The notes beneath the pieces were generated by a model. The model did not search any database, was not told the origin of the DNA, and saw only the letters and a program-made list of their open reading frames with translations. Made by a program: the position numbers and the translations under genes. Shown piece by piece: positions 34,416 to 42,581 of a DNA stretch of 64,000 nt (its first letter is position 1; every line of letters begins with the position of its first letter). The stretch is from JAGREO01 sp020446285. Its GTDB lineage: Bacteria; Pseudomonadota; Alphaproteobacteria; Geminicoccales; Geminicoccaceae. The DNA is taken from the NCBI GenBank assembly GCA_041398005.1, contig JAWKVP010000001.1:434001-498000 (forward strand), written 5' to 3'.

Positions 34416-35327
34416 ATGATCGAACACTCCCTTGAGATTGACCAAGCGCTCGCCAATGATCAAGCGGTTGTGGCGCTCGAAACCACACTCATCTGTCATG
34501 GCCTCCCGCGTCCGGCCAATCTCGACGCCGCATTCGAGATCGAACGGGCCGTGCGCGAGGCGGGAGCGGTTCCCGCCACCATCGGCATTCTCGACGGCAG
34601 GGTGAAGATCGGCCTCGACGAGGGCGAGATCGAACGCCTTGCACGCGATCCGGACGTCATGAAATGCTCGACGCGGGACATCTCCCTTGCCATGGCGCTG
34701 GGCCGCAACGGTGCGACGACGGTCGCCGCCACCATCTATCTCGCACATCGGGCCGGAATCCGCTTCATGGCCACGGGCGGGCTTGGCGGAGTTCATCGCG
34801 GAGGCGAGACCAGCCTCGACATTTCCGCCGACATCGGCGAGCTCGCGCGATCGCCGGGCGTCGTCGTCTGCAGCGGCGCCAAGGCCATCCTCGACCTGCC
34901 GCGAACCATCGAGGCGCTGGAGAGCCACGGTATTGCCATCCATGGCTATCGCACCGACCGGTTGCCGGGCTTCTATGTATCGCGCACGTCGATCAGCGTT
35001 CCCGAAATCGGCAGCGTCGACCATGCCCGGTCTCTGGTGCGAGCCCACGCGGAACTGGACTGGCCGGGCTCGATCGTCATTGCCAATCCGCCTCCCGAGG
35101 AACTCGCACTGTCCGCCGGCGATTTCGAAGCCGTCCTCGCCGGGGCCATGGATGCCGCTGACAAGGCGAATATCGGCGGAGGCGATGTCACACCGTTCCT
35201 GCTCGCCCATATCGCCGTGGCCACAGGACAGGGAACCGTGGACCTCAACCGGAAACTCGTGATCGCCAATGCCCGCCTAGCAGCGGAAATCGCGCAAGGA
35301 TGCGGACTGGAGAAAACCCGGAACTGA
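34416..35327 (+). CDS. psuG: pseudouridine-5'-phosphate glycosidase
   Basis: The 303-residue enzyme has the PsuG family blocks ALETTLICHGLPRPANL near residues 18-34, PATIGILDGRVKIGL near 52-66, the catalytic-lysine stretch CSTRDISLAMALG, and FMATGGLGGVHRGGE near 109-123. It splits pseudouridine phosphate into ribose phosphate and uracil. The ATG at 34416 was chosen over an upstream GTG inside the tandem repeats. No pseudouridine kinase gene lies beside it here. Confidence 0.92.
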   Translation: MIEHSLEIDQALANDQAVVALETTLICHGLPRPANLDAAFEIERAVREAGAVPATIGILDGRVKIGLDEGEIERLARDPDVMKCSTRDISLAMALGRNGATTVAATIYLAHRAGIRFMATGGLGGVHRGGETSLDISADIGELARSPGVVVCSGAKAILDLPRTIEALESHGIAIHGYRTDRLPGFYVSRTSISVPEIGSVDHARSLVRAHAELDWPGSIVIANPPPEELALSAGDFEAVLAGAMDAADKANIGGGDVTPFLLAHIAVATGQGTVDLNRKLVIANARLAAEIAQGCGLEKTRN

Positions 35328-35428
35328 AACCGGATTGGGTAACTTATGGTTTAAATTCTTGCCTATTTCACTACCTGTCCGATAAGTGACGCTCATGATG
35401 CAATTCCGAACCAAGGCTGGGGTCGACA

Positions 35429-35764
35429 ATGAGCGAAATCGCGGTTCTGGACCATGACCGTTTCGAGGAAGTGACAGGTGGCGATCGCGAGCTCGAACGG
35501 GAACTTGCCGAACTCTATCTGAAAACGGCGGGGAAATACCTGGCGGAGATGGTCACCATACTGGAACGGGACGGCGACTGGTCCGGTCCGGCGCATGCCC
35601 TCAAGGGCGCCAGTGCCAATCTGGGCATCTCCGAAATGCATGAGCTCGCGCGACGGGCCGAATACTCGGAACCCGACACAAGCCTTGTCAGCCAGATGCA
35701 AACCGGCCTCGAACGCGTCCGCGCGCTGTTTGCCGAACGCGATGGAACCCCGCACGCCGTTTGA
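35429..35764 (+). CDS. Hpt-domain phosphotransfer protein
   Basis: The 111-residue helical protein has the histidine-phosphotransfer motif HALKGASANLGI near residues 56-67, with the phospho-accepting His first. It would relay phosphate between a hybrid sensor kinase and a response regulator. No kinase or regulator gene is adjacent, so it is an orphan. It has its own 100-bp upstream spacer and is followed by the OmpA-type lipoprotein gene after 219 bp. Confidence 0.8.
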   Translation: MSEIAVLDHDRFEEVTGGDRELERELAELYLKTAGKYLAEMVTILERDGDWSGPAHALKGASANLGISEMHELARRAEYSEPDTSLVSQMQTGLERVRALFAERDGTPHAV

Positions 35765-35983
35765 TCCTCCTCCTTTCATTTGCAAGCGCTTCGATTGACG
35801 TTGACGTTGTGTCACAACCCGATGCAAATGACTGCCGACAGCTTAGAAAACCCTTGATTCGCGGGTTGTTTTCGCCTGATATCCGGCTCGTTCCGAGGGG
35901 CTTCCCAGGCGATTCGAGGGTTTTTGCCCGAAGCTTCTGGTCGTCACCGCCCTGCCATGTTGGAAGATCGAAGGAAGTTCACA

Positions 35984-36847
35984 ATGCGGAAGCACGCGAA
36001 ACTTGGGGTCGCAGGAGCGCTCTTGGTCGCCATGGCCGGGTGTGCCGAGGTGAACCCGGACCTGATGGACGACTACGATCTCTACACATGGGATCTCGAA
36101 GCCGCGCGCACCATGGCTCCGCAGGGATCGGGCTTCTCCGAAGGGCTTCGCAGGGGGTATCTCGAACTCTATGACGACGAGACCGCCAGCGGCGACTGGT
36201 CGGACCCGGGTCACTTCGCGCGCAAGGCCGTGCAGTCGGCGCGCGCCCTCAATGTCCAGCCGGACCAGGTAGCGCTTCGCAGCCTGTCTCCCGAACATGT
36301 CGATGAACTGACCGCCGGGCGTGCCCGTCTGGTCTCTTCCTTCGCCGAGCATGCGAGACGCAAGGCTCCCTTTGCCGCCGCTCGCGCCCAGGTAGCCTTC
36401 GATTGCTGGCTGGAGCAGCAGGAGGAAAACGATCTCGAAGGCATCGCCCGCTGCAAGGCCGAGTTCGAGACGGCGATGGCCGAGGTCGAGGACGCCCTTT
36501 CGAGCGATATCGACAATGTCTATGTCATCTTCTTCGCCTGGGACAGGGCGGAGATCACGCCGGTTGCCGAGAAGATCCTCGACGATGTCATGGATGACGT
36601 CGAAGGCGGCGAGATCGTGCGCATCCTGCTTGCCGGTCACACCGACACATCCGGCACCGCGAATTACAACATGGCGCTCTCGCAGCGCCGCGCCACGACG
36701 GTCGCAGGCGCTCTCGAGGGCCGTGGCATCGCCGCCGACATGATCGATGTGGAGTGGTTCGGCGAGACGCAGCCGCGCGTCGAGACCGGCGACAATGTTC
36801 GCGAACCGCAGAACCGCCGTGTCGAGATCCGCTTTGCCGGTGAGTGA
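35984..36847 (+). CDS. OmpA-family lipoprotein
   Basis: The 287-residue protein has a lipoprotein signal with lipobox AMAGC (Cys near residue 18). A unique middle region follows, then a C-terminal OmpA peptidoglycan-binding domain: VYVIFFAWDRAEITPVAEKI near 175-194, LLAGHTDTSGTANYNMALSQ near 215-234, and a final PQNRRVEIRF. It probably links the outer membrane to peptidoglycan. AGGAAG precedes the ATG. Two hairpins follow the stop. Confidence 0.87.
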   Translation: MRKHAKLGVAGALLVAMAGCAEVNPDLMDDYDLYTWDLEAARTMAPQGSGFSEGLRRGYLELYDDETASGDWSDPGHFARKAVQSARALNVQPDQVALRSLSPEHVDELTAGRARLVSSFAEHARRKAPFAAARAQVAFDCWLEQQEENDLEGIARCKAEFETAMAEVEDALSSDIDNVYVIFFAWDRAEITPVAEKILDDVMDDVEGGEIVRILLAGHTDTSGTANYNMALSQRRATTVAGALEGRGIAADMIDVEWFGETQPRVETGDNVREPQNRRVEIRFAGE

Positions 36848-36867
36848 TCGAGCCTGAAACGTCACAA

Positions 36868-36904
36868 CCGGCCCCCGCGAAACAGGATTTCTCGCGGGGG
36901 CCGG
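36868..36904 (+). terminator. GC-rich hairpin after the OmpA lipoprotein gene
   Basis: A perfect 13-bp stem (36868-36880 with 36892-36904) lies 20 bases past the stop codon. It lacks a T-run and may protect the mRNA end or act together with the second terminator downstream. Confidence 0.55.
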
Positions 36905-36935
36905 CAGTCAGGCATTCCGTGCTACAGGACAAACA

Positions 36936-36965
36936 AAAGGCCCCACGAGAGCGGGGCCTTTGTTC
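36936..36965. terminator. intrinsic terminator after the OmpA lipoprotein gene
   Basis: A 9-bp stem (36936-36944 with 36953-36961) has A residues on the left and T residues on the right, so it can work on both strands. It ends the lipoprotein transcript. Confidence 0.75.
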
Positions 36966-37049
36966 GTTTCCGGGCAACGGGAAATCGCGAGAAACGCGCA
37001 AACGGATTTCGCTGTCGTTCTTAACTTCCTGTTAGCAACCCTCTGATAT

Positions 37050-37176
37050 CTTTCAGTTCAGCAGAGACGTTCCGGTACATCGGAATGCGATGTGCCCGCG
37101 GATCTGCTGTCCTCCCTGACGTTGTGATGCCTCCCTGTTGACTGGGCCATCGAGAAAATCGATGGCCCTCTTTTTT
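37050..37176 (+). ncRNA. candidate small RNA ending at an orphan terminator
   Basis: A textbook intrinsic terminator (10-bp stem 37144-37153 with 37159-37168, GAAAA loop, T-run 37171-37176) reads on the plus strand, yet no plus-strand protein gene lies between it and the terminator at 36936-36965. The neighbouring gene is on the minus strand. The sequence before it contains two CCTCCC motifs (near 37111-37116 and 37130-37135), able to pair with Shine-Dalgarno sequences as in known alphaproteobacterial 'CCUCC' small RNAs. The 5' end is a guess; no clear promoter was identified. Confidence 0.45.
37144..37176 (+). terminator. orphan intrinsic terminator
   Basis: A perfect 10-bp stem with a 5-base loop is followed by TCTTTTTT. 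The T-run overlaps the stop codon of the minus-strand S24-like gene, but the T's lie on the plus strand, so the terminator serves a rightward transcript. Confidence 0.85.
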
Positions 37177-37819
37177 ACTGGCTCAGCCAGATGATCCGGG
37201 CAAGCCAGGCCACTCGCCGCGTCTCCACCACGATTTCCTCGCCGACATGGCTCACAGGTGTGATCGTGACCTTCTGTGTCGTTCTGCGGACAAGCGAGCC
37301 GACGATCATCTCACCGTCGCGCAAACGGGCGAGAATGCGGTCGCCACGCCGGATCCCGCTCGAAGGCGAAACCACGACGAGATCGCCGGTCTTGTGCGTC
37401 GGGGGAGCGATATCGCGATCGAGTTCGATGATATAGGCGTTCGCGTCCTCGATCAGCGGAAAGTCCATCTCTTCCCAGCCGGATCCGGCGGGAAATCCGG
37501 ATGCGTCCGTGCGCCCTTCATCCTCGAGGTCGGAAAGACGCCCGAACCGCATGCGCTCGGCCGTCGTGATCGTTTCACCCTTTTCACCATTGCCGTCGAT
37601 CAGCCGGACGAAATCCATCATGGACGTCTGGGTCGCTTCGAGAATCTTTGCCACGCTCTCGGTGCTTGGCCACCGGAGCTTGCCCTCTTTTGTAATCCGC
37701 TTGCTCTTGTTGAATGTCGTCGGATCGAGGCCGGCCCGCTTGGCAAGCCCCGATGCGGACAGTTCATTGCGCAGCGCCAGACGATCGACACCGCGCCACA
37801 CCTGATCATGAGTGAGCAT
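37175..37819 (-). CDS. HTH regulator with S24/LexA-like C-terminal domain
   Basis: The 214-residue protein joins an N-terminal helix-turn-helix (about residues 20-45, GLAKRAGLDPTTFNKSK) to a LexA/CI-type C-terminal domain (about 118-205, with THKTGDLVVVSP and RRGDRILARLRDGE). The Ser of the usual GDSMEPT motif aligns to Ile in DRDIAPPT, and no Lys stands where the KR dyad is expected, so self-cleavage is probably lost. It may be a repressor or a structural derivative. It lies just upstream of the phage-like cassette, divergent from it, with a structured repeat between. Confidence 0.72.
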   Translation of the reverse strand: MLTHDQVWRGVDRLALRNELSASGLAKRAGLDPTTFNKSKRITKEGKLRWPSTESVAKILEATQTSMMDFVRLIDGNGEKGETITTAERMRFGRLSDLEDEGRTDASGFPAGSGWEEMDFPLIEDANAYIIELDRDIAPPTHKTGDLVVVSPSSGIRRGDRILARLRDGEMIVGSLVRRTTQKVTITPVSHVGEEIVVETRRVAWLARIIWLSQ

Positions 37820-38229
37820 TATGTGCCTCCTTGGAGAACATTCATACCGCGAGGTTGATAGGACATTGTTCTTATGCTACGATTCTCCTCGGAAGCAGCG
37901 CCGGTCCAAGACTCTGCTTTAGCAGCGTGTTGAAGAAATGCCGATAGCCGCGATGCGAGACGAAAAGGACTGGAAACGAGGAGGCGAGAGGGTCAGCGCA
38001 GCAGCGCTGCGCGCCCGAACGCCGACGAAGTTCGCCAGTCCTTTTCGCCGCATCCCTTTGGGACGGCGCGCTTTTTGCCGCTGCGTGCGTCGCCTGTCGC
38101 TCACGATGCCCCGGCATCGCTTCGCGCCAGGCTCCTTCCCAGCGGCAAAAACCGACGGCCGTCGCGGCTGTCGTCATTTCTTCAACACGCTGCTAACACC
38201 TTCATGAAAAAATCACAGGCCTTCCCGAC
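37820..38229. other. non-coding spacer left of the phage-like cassette
   Basis: About 400 bp between the S24-like regulator and the first cassette gene contain no supported gene. Most is repeat copy 1. The 99 bases to its left (37820-37918) should hold the regulator's promoter. The 33 bases to its right lead into the 38230 gene without a clear ribosome binding site. Confidence 0.6.
37919..38196. repeat. structured ~278-bp repeat, copy 1 (MITE-like)
   Basis: The element has perfect 22-base terminal inverted repeats that begin TTAGCAGCG and end with the complement, then further pairing to make an outer stem of about 34 bp. Inside are a 13-bp stem (37961-37973 with 38035-38047), a GCGCAGCAGCGCTGCGC palindrome, and a pair of TTTTTGCCGCTG / CAGCGGCAAAAA arms around a GATGCCCCGGCATC palindrome. 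Copy 2 lies inverted at 50694-50969. The inner 104 bases differ at only three sites by eye. Open frames inside it are by-products of its composition. Confidence 0.85.
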
Positions 38230-38595
38230 ATGCTCATAGCCTTTGAAAACCGCAATGGGCTGAAAGCCCTGAGCTGGCTCAAACCCGGATACCGTCATTG
38301 CTATCTGCTCTACAGCCAAGGCGGGACATGGCGCGTTGTCGACCCCATATCGTCACCTTTCACAGAACATAGATTAAAATTGTCGCATACGACAAGGCTT
38401 ATGGCCGGGCTCGCGGCCGCGGGAATTTCGACCGCCAGGATTGATATCAGGAAACAACCTGCATTGAAACCATGCCTGCGTCCATTCACTTGCGTCGAGT
38501 ATATCAAGCATATTCTCGCCCTGCGCAAACGGCGAATCATGACACCCTACCAATTGTTTCGGCATGTGACACGCGGAACAGGATTGACAGGATAA
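38230..38595 (+). CDS. small phage-associated protein, possible permuted papain-like fold
   Basis: The 121-residue protein contains GYRHCYLLYSQ near residues 20-30, a WRVVDPIS strand, and RPFTCVEYIKHIL near 84-96. A His early and a Cys later in the chain is the order of circularly permuted NlpC/P60-like (YiiX-type) enzymes, but the assignment is inference from two motifs only. It precedes the portal gene by 45 bp and is probably the first cassette gene. A cell-wall role at entry or release is possible; a structural role cannot be excluded. Confidence 0.5.
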   Translation: MLIAFENRNGLKALSWLKPGYRHCYLLYSQGGTWRVVDPISSPFTEHRLKLSHTTRLMAGLAAAGISTARIDIRKQPALKPCLRPFTCVEYIKHILALRKRRIMTPYQLFRHVTRGTGLTG

Positions 38596-38640
38596 GAAAA
38601 TAGGAATAAATTCCATACGCATTCACTCGTGGAGAGCGTT

Positions 38641-40122
38641 ATGGATCTGCAAACAGCGCGAACCGGCTTCCACAAGGCCCGTGCGCTCCGCGCTGCCTGG
38701 GAACCCCTCTGGCGCGATTGTTTTCATCACGCCCAGCCGACCCGCATGCAGGCCGGGCTCGACCGGCATGGCAACGGCCGTGGCCGTCTCGTCGACCTGT
38801 TCGACTCGACCGCGATCGATGGCGTGCAGCAACTCGCCGCCAGCCTCGTCGCCGAACTGACACCACCCTGGTCGCGATGGTTCGGCCTCGTTCCCGGTCA
38901 TGAAGTCACGGGCGAGGAGCGGACGCAGCTTGCGGGCATGCTCGACCGCACCACCCGCTGCATCCAGGGCCATCTCGACCGGTCGAATTTCGCGATCGAG
39001 ATCCAGCAATGCTTTCTCGATCTCGTCACCATCGGAACCTCGACCCTTCAGTTCGAGGAAGCCGCCGCCGGAGAATCCACGGCATTCTGCTTTACCGCCG
39101 TGCCCGCGGCGGAGATGTACATCGATGGCGACCGCAACGGCGCGATCAGACGGCAGTTTCGCGAAACGTTCGTCAGCCCGGAAACGCTGTTCGGGCGCTA
39201 TCCCGAAATGGCGCGGGACCGGCCGGACGCGAAAACCGCTTGCGACGAGGAGTCCATCAGACTGGTCGAGGCGGTGATCCGCGGTCACGGGCGATCCACC
39301 TATCTCGCCTATGCCGATCTGCCCGGAGAGGGCGATCAATCGTCGATCATCGAGGAGGGATGCTTCAGCGGTTCGCCGTTCATCACCTTTCGCTGGCTCA
39401 AGGGAACCGGAGAGCTGTACGGACGTTCGCCGGTGATGAGCGCCCTTCCCGATATCAAGACCGCCAACAAGGTTGTCGAACTCATTCTCAAGAATGCCTC
39501 GATCGCCGTTACCGGCATCTGGCTGGCCGAGGATGACGGCGTTCTCAATCCGGCGAACATTCGCCTCGTTCCCGGCAGCATCATTCCCAAGGCGCCCGGC
39601 TCGTCCGGACTGACCCCGCTGCAGACGCCGGGCCGGCTGGATGTGTCGGAACTCGTGCTCGAGGATCTGCGCGCCAACATTCGCCACACGCTCCTGACAG
39701 ATCGCCTGACGCCATTGCCGACAACGAACATGACGGCGACAGAGGTCCTCGAGCGCAGCGTCGAGTCCGCGCGGCTGCTGGGCGCGATCTACGGAAGATT
39801 GCAGGCCGAGCTGCTCACGCCGCTTGTCGGGCGCGCGATCGCGATCCTCGTGCGACGCGGCGAGATCGCTCCGCTGTCGATCGACGGGGCAACGATCGAG
39901 CTGCAGTACCGCTCGCCGCTTGCCCGCATTCAGGCGCGCGAGGAGATGCGCAACGTCATGTCCTGGCTGGATACGGCCACCCGACTCATCGCCGCCGGCG
40001 ACGATATCATCGACAGTCGTGCCACCATCCAGTGGCTGGCCGAGCAACTCGGCGTTCCCCGCGAGCTGATGGCCCGGTCCGGGCCGACCCCGGAGCCCCC
40101 TGCCGCCGGCGACGCACCATGA
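38641..40122 (+). CDS. podovirus-type portal (head-tail connector) protein
   Basis: The 493-residue protein matches T7 gp8-type head-to-tail connectors: FDSTAIDGVQQLAASLVAEL near residues 42-61, TPPWSRWFGL after it, the central ITFRWLKGTGELYGRSPVMS near 246-265 with DIKTANKV, and a late MTATEVLERSVESARLLGAI near 363-382. It would form the dodecameric DNA gateway of a capsid. The ATG at 38641 has GGAG six bases upstream; an earlier GTG lacks one. It overlaps the next gene as ATGA. The reading frame is intact. Confidence 0.85.
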   Translation: MDLQTARTGFHKARALRAAWEPLWRDCFHHAQPTRMQAGLDRHGNGRGRLVDLFDSTAIDGVQQLAASLVAELTPPWSRWFGLVPGHEVTGEERTQLAGMLDRTTRCIQGHLDRSNFAIEIQQCFLDLVTIGTSTLQFEEAAAGESTAFCFTAVPAAEMYIDGDRNGAIRRQFRETFVSPETLFGRYPEMARDRPDAKTACDEESIRLVEAVIRGHGRSTYLAYADLPGEGDQSSIIEEGCFSGSPFITFRWLKGTGELYGRSPVMSALPDIKTANKVVELILKNASIAVTGIWLAEDDGVLNPANIRLVPGSIIPKAPGSSGLTPLQTPGRLDVSELVLEDLRANIRHTLLTDRLTPLPTTNMTATEVLERSVESARLLGAIYGRLQAELLTPLVGRAIAILVRRGEIAPLSIDGATIELQYRSPLARIQAREEMRNVMSWLDTATRLIAAGDDIIDSRATIQWLAEQLGVPRELMARSGPTPEPPAAGDAP

Positions 40123-40424
40123 AGCGGGAAACCGGCGAGCCGCAGGGTTGGTCGTGGTTCGATGCCGGCAGCGACCACGATATCGAGACAGACCGGCTGC
40201 GCGACCTGTTCGCGGCGACCTTCGCGACCGCGCCCGGCCGCGCGGTGCTCCTTCATCTCCATCAGATGTTCGTCGACCGGTGCGTCCCGCCATCGGCATC
40301 CGACGCCGAGCTGCGTCATGCCGAAGGCAGCCGTGCCGCCATCGCCCATATCGAACGTCTCGCCCGACCGGTCCTCGGGCCGAAGTCCGGCGAACGCCCA
40401 AATTCGGAGAATTCCCGTGATTGA
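40119..40424 (+). CDS. Bbp19-like small phage protein
   Basis: The 101-residue protein resembles the Bbp19-like phage family: a conserved core LRDLFAATFATAPGRAVLLH near residues 28-47, a short linker, and AELRHAEGSRAAIAHIERLA near 67-86. It sits between portal and scaffold genes, the usual position of this family in Bordetella BPP-1-like and related podoviruses. Its role in the particle is not established. It is coupled to the portal gene by ATGA and overlaps the scaffold gene by eight bases. Confidence 0.65.
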   Translation: MKRETGEPQGWSWFDAGSDHDIETDRLRDLFAATFATAPGRAVLLHLHQMFVDRCVPPSASDAELRHAEGSRAAIAHIERLARPVLGPKSGERPNSENSRD

Positions 40425-41202
40425 AGCAGAGCTCGAACAGGCTTGCGACGAAGTGGCGGCCCCCGTCCCCGAAACCGATGCCGTATCTGCGGAACCGGCC
40501 GGGCCCGCACTCCCCGTTGCCGAGCGCCCGAAGGATCTCCCTGAAAAGTTCTGGGATGCCGAAACCGGCACCGCGCGCGTCGACGCCCTTGCCAGATCCT
40601 ATGTCGAGCTGGAGAGACGGCTCGGGCGCTCCATCCGGATCCCCGACGAGGGCGACACGGAAGGATGGAACCGCTTCTTCGCGGCAGCGGGCCGCCCGCA
40701 GCAGCCGGAGGACTACCGGATCGAGGTGAGACACCCGATGCTGGAACCGGATGAGGAGGTGAACAGGCTCCTCCACGAGGCCGGCTTCACGCAACGCCAG
40801 GCCGAACTCGTCTACGAACTGGCCGCCGACAGGCTCGCACCCGCGCTCGAGGATGCGGTTGCGGAGATGCGGGCCATGCGCGAGCGCGAGATGCTGGTGG
40901 AACATTTCGGCGGCGAAGAGCGCTGGCGGGCCATGTCCGCCCAGCTCCGCCAGTGGGCACGGACGCGGCTCGACGATGACGCTTTCGAGGCATTGTCGCG
41001 AACCCGTGACGGCGTGCTCGCGATGGCGGAGATGATGCGCCGGCAGGAACCATCGCTCAATCGCGACGGTACGACCGCTCCCGGTGCTCCGACTGAAAAC
41101 GATCTTCACACACTGGTTCGCGATCCCCGCTACTGGCGCGATCGCGACCCCGAATTCATCGCGCGCGTCACCGACGGCTATCGACGCCTGTATTCCGGCT
41201 GA
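40417..41202 (+). CDS. capsid assembly (scaffold-like) protein
   Basis: The 261-residue acidic, mostly helical protein has LPEKFWDAETGTARVDALAR and SYVELERRLGRSIRIP near residues 37-75, a segment common in podovirus scaffold proteins of T7 gp9 position. A long charged helix region then runs to about 200. The start is a GTG with GGAGA upstream. It lies between portal and major capsid genes, as scaffolds do. Assignment rests on position, composition and this motif. Confidence 0.68.
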   Translation: MIEAELEQACDEVAAPVPETDAVSAEPAGPALPVAERPKDLPEKFWDAETGTARVDALARSYVELERRLGRSIRIPDEGDTEGWNRFFAAAGRPQQPEDYRIEVRHPMLEPDEEVNRLLHEAGFTQRQAELVYELAADRLAPALEDAVAEMRAMREREMLVEHFGGEERWRAMSAQLRQWARTRLDDDAFEALSRTRDGVLAMAEMMRRQEPSLNRDGTTAPGAPTENDLHTLVRDPRYWRDRDPEFIARVTDGYRRLYSG

Positions 41203-41337
41203 CACGCGCCGGCGAGCCGCTCGGGGAGAACCTCATGGCCCCCGCCGGACGGCTCCACCACCGGGATCCGGCCGCCCCTCGAAGGGCAAGCGGCCCACCC
41301 ATTCCCGCACCCATCTTTCATGTGAGTGAGTGGCAGG

Positions 41338-42156
41338 ATGTCCACGAGCATTGACCAGGCTTTCATCAAGCAATTCGAGCGCGAGGTGCATGAATCCTAC
41401 CAGCGGCAGGGTTCGAGGCTTCGCGGCACCGTGCGTGTCAAGAACGATGTGCGCGGCAGTTCCACCGTTTTCCAGAAGGTCGGCAAGGGAACGGCCTCGA
41501 CCAAGGCGCGGCATGGCATGGTGCCGGTCATGAATGTCGATTTCAGCTCCGTCGAGGCGCAGCTGGTCGACTATTACGCCGGCGAATGGGTCGACAGTCT
41601 CGACGAGCTGAAGACCAACATCGACGAAAGGCAGGTACTCGCCAATGCCGGCGCCTTCGCTCTCGGACGAAAGACCGACGAGCTCATCATCGACGCCATG
41701 AATGCCGGCAGCATCTCCACCGGCCCCGCAACCTCCGGCCTGACGCTGGAAAAGGTCCTCGAGGCGTTCGAGATGCTCGGCGCCGGGGATGTGCCCGATG
41801 ATGGCGAACGCTACGCCGTCGTCGGCTGGAAGCAGTGGTCCGGACTGCTCGGGCTGCCGGAGTTCGCATCCGCCGAATATGTCGGCCAGGACAAGCTTCC
41901 CTGGCAGGCGGCACAGGCGAAGATGTGGCTCGGAACCTACTGGATGCCCCATTCCGGCCTTCCGCTCGATGCCGGTATCCGCACATGCTTCTGGTACCAC
42001 AGAAGCGCCATCGGCCACGCCATCGGTCAGGATGTCATGACCGACATCTCCTGGCATGGCGACCGGGCCGCCCATTTCGTCTCCAATTCGATGTCCCAGG
42101 GCGCCGTGCTCATCGATGAGCCGGGCGTCATCAAACTTCCCTGTCAGGAGGCATGA
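41338..42156 (+). CDS. major capsid protein, podovirus type
   Basis: The 272-residue protein has features of phage major capsid proteins in T7-like order: an N-terminal arm FIKQFEREVHESYQRQGSRL, a GSSTVFQKVGKGTA segment, NVDFSSVEAQLVDYYAGEWV near 61-80, and DLELKTN-like helix DELKTNIDERQVLANAGAFA near 84-103. A late GVIKLPC closes it. It would form the icosahedral shell. The frame is intact. The ATG at 41338 was preferred over a GTG at 41326. It is followed by a small head gene. Confidence 0.75.
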   Translation: MSTSIDQAFIKQFEREVHESYQRQGSRLRGTVRVKNDVRGSSTVFQKVGKGTASTKARHGMVPVMNVDFSSVEAQLVDYYAGEWVDSLDELKTNIDERQVLANAGAFALGRKTDELIIDAMNAGSISTGPATSGLTLEKVLEAFEMLGAGDVPDDGERYAVVGWKQWSGLLGLPEFASAEYVGQDKLPWQAAQAKMWLGTYWMPHSGLPLDAGIRTCFWYHRSAIGHAIGQDVMTDISWHGDRAAHFVSNSMSQGAVLIDEPGVIKLPCQEA

Positions 42157-42158
42157 AC

Positions 42159-42428
42159 ATGACCTGTGATCCAAGGGATCTCAGTGCCCTTTCCTATGCC
42201 AACGGTTTCACCCTCTGGCACTACCGGACCGGTGACAGCGTCTCCCTCGTCGACGATGCGGGCTATTTCGACAGCGCCGCGCGCATGCTCCGGGTCGGCG
42301 ACTTCATCTTCGTCAATGCGGACATGGACACATCCGCGTCGCACGGCGTCCTCGTCGTGGTCGCCAACGACAATATCAGCGTCGACGTCACGAATGTCGT
42401 CGCCTTCGGAACCCTGAACAGCGACTGA
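42159..42428 (+). CDS. small head protein following the capsid gene
   Basis: The 89-residue acidic protein has YANGFTLWHYRTGDSVSLVD near residues 12-31 and RMLRVGDFIFVNADMD, a pattern I recall from small proteins encoded directly after major capsid genes in podovirus-like prophages. It may decorate the head, but that is inference. AGGAGG lies seven bases before this ATG; an ATG at 42153 overlaps the capsid stop but is too close to that site. An inverted repeat follows its stop. Confidence 0.6.
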   Translation: MTCDPRDLSALSYANGFTLWHYRTGDSVSLVDDAGYFDSAARMLRVGDFIFVNADMDTSASHGVLVVVANDNISVDVTNVVAFGTLNSD

Positions 42429-42446
42429 CGCCGCCTGATGGCGGTG

Positions 42447-42493
42447 CCGCACCCCTTTTTTGCCGGATCCATCCATGGCGCAAAGGGGTGCGG
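42447..42493. repeat. 12-bp inverted repeat between head and tail genes
   Basis: Perfect arms at 42447-42458 (CCGCACCCCTTT) and 42482-42493 are separated by 23 bases whose ends can pair further. It sits 18 bases past the small head gene and about 90 bases before the tail genes. It may attenuate transcription or mark an mRNA processing point that sets head and tail protein ratios. Confidence 0.6.
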
Positions 42494-42581
42494 ATCGCGC
42501 GTTCTCTCCCGGCCGACACGATCGTGACCGGCGGCCCCGCCGGCCGGTCCGTTCGTGCGGCGATCGGAAATGGCCGAGACA

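Noticed and set aside
37872..38207. Protein-like frames inside repeat copy 1 and similar ones in copy 2 (50548-50948)
   Set aside because: Both copies give similar peptides only because the DNA repeat is conserved; differences follow base pairing rather than codon positions, and no ribosome binding site is present.
38623..41205. Very long minus-strand open frame (about 860 codons) opposite the portal, Bbp19 and scaffold genes
   Set aside because: It is antisense to three genes with clear phage motifs, has no recognisable domain, and arises from high GC at third codon positions.
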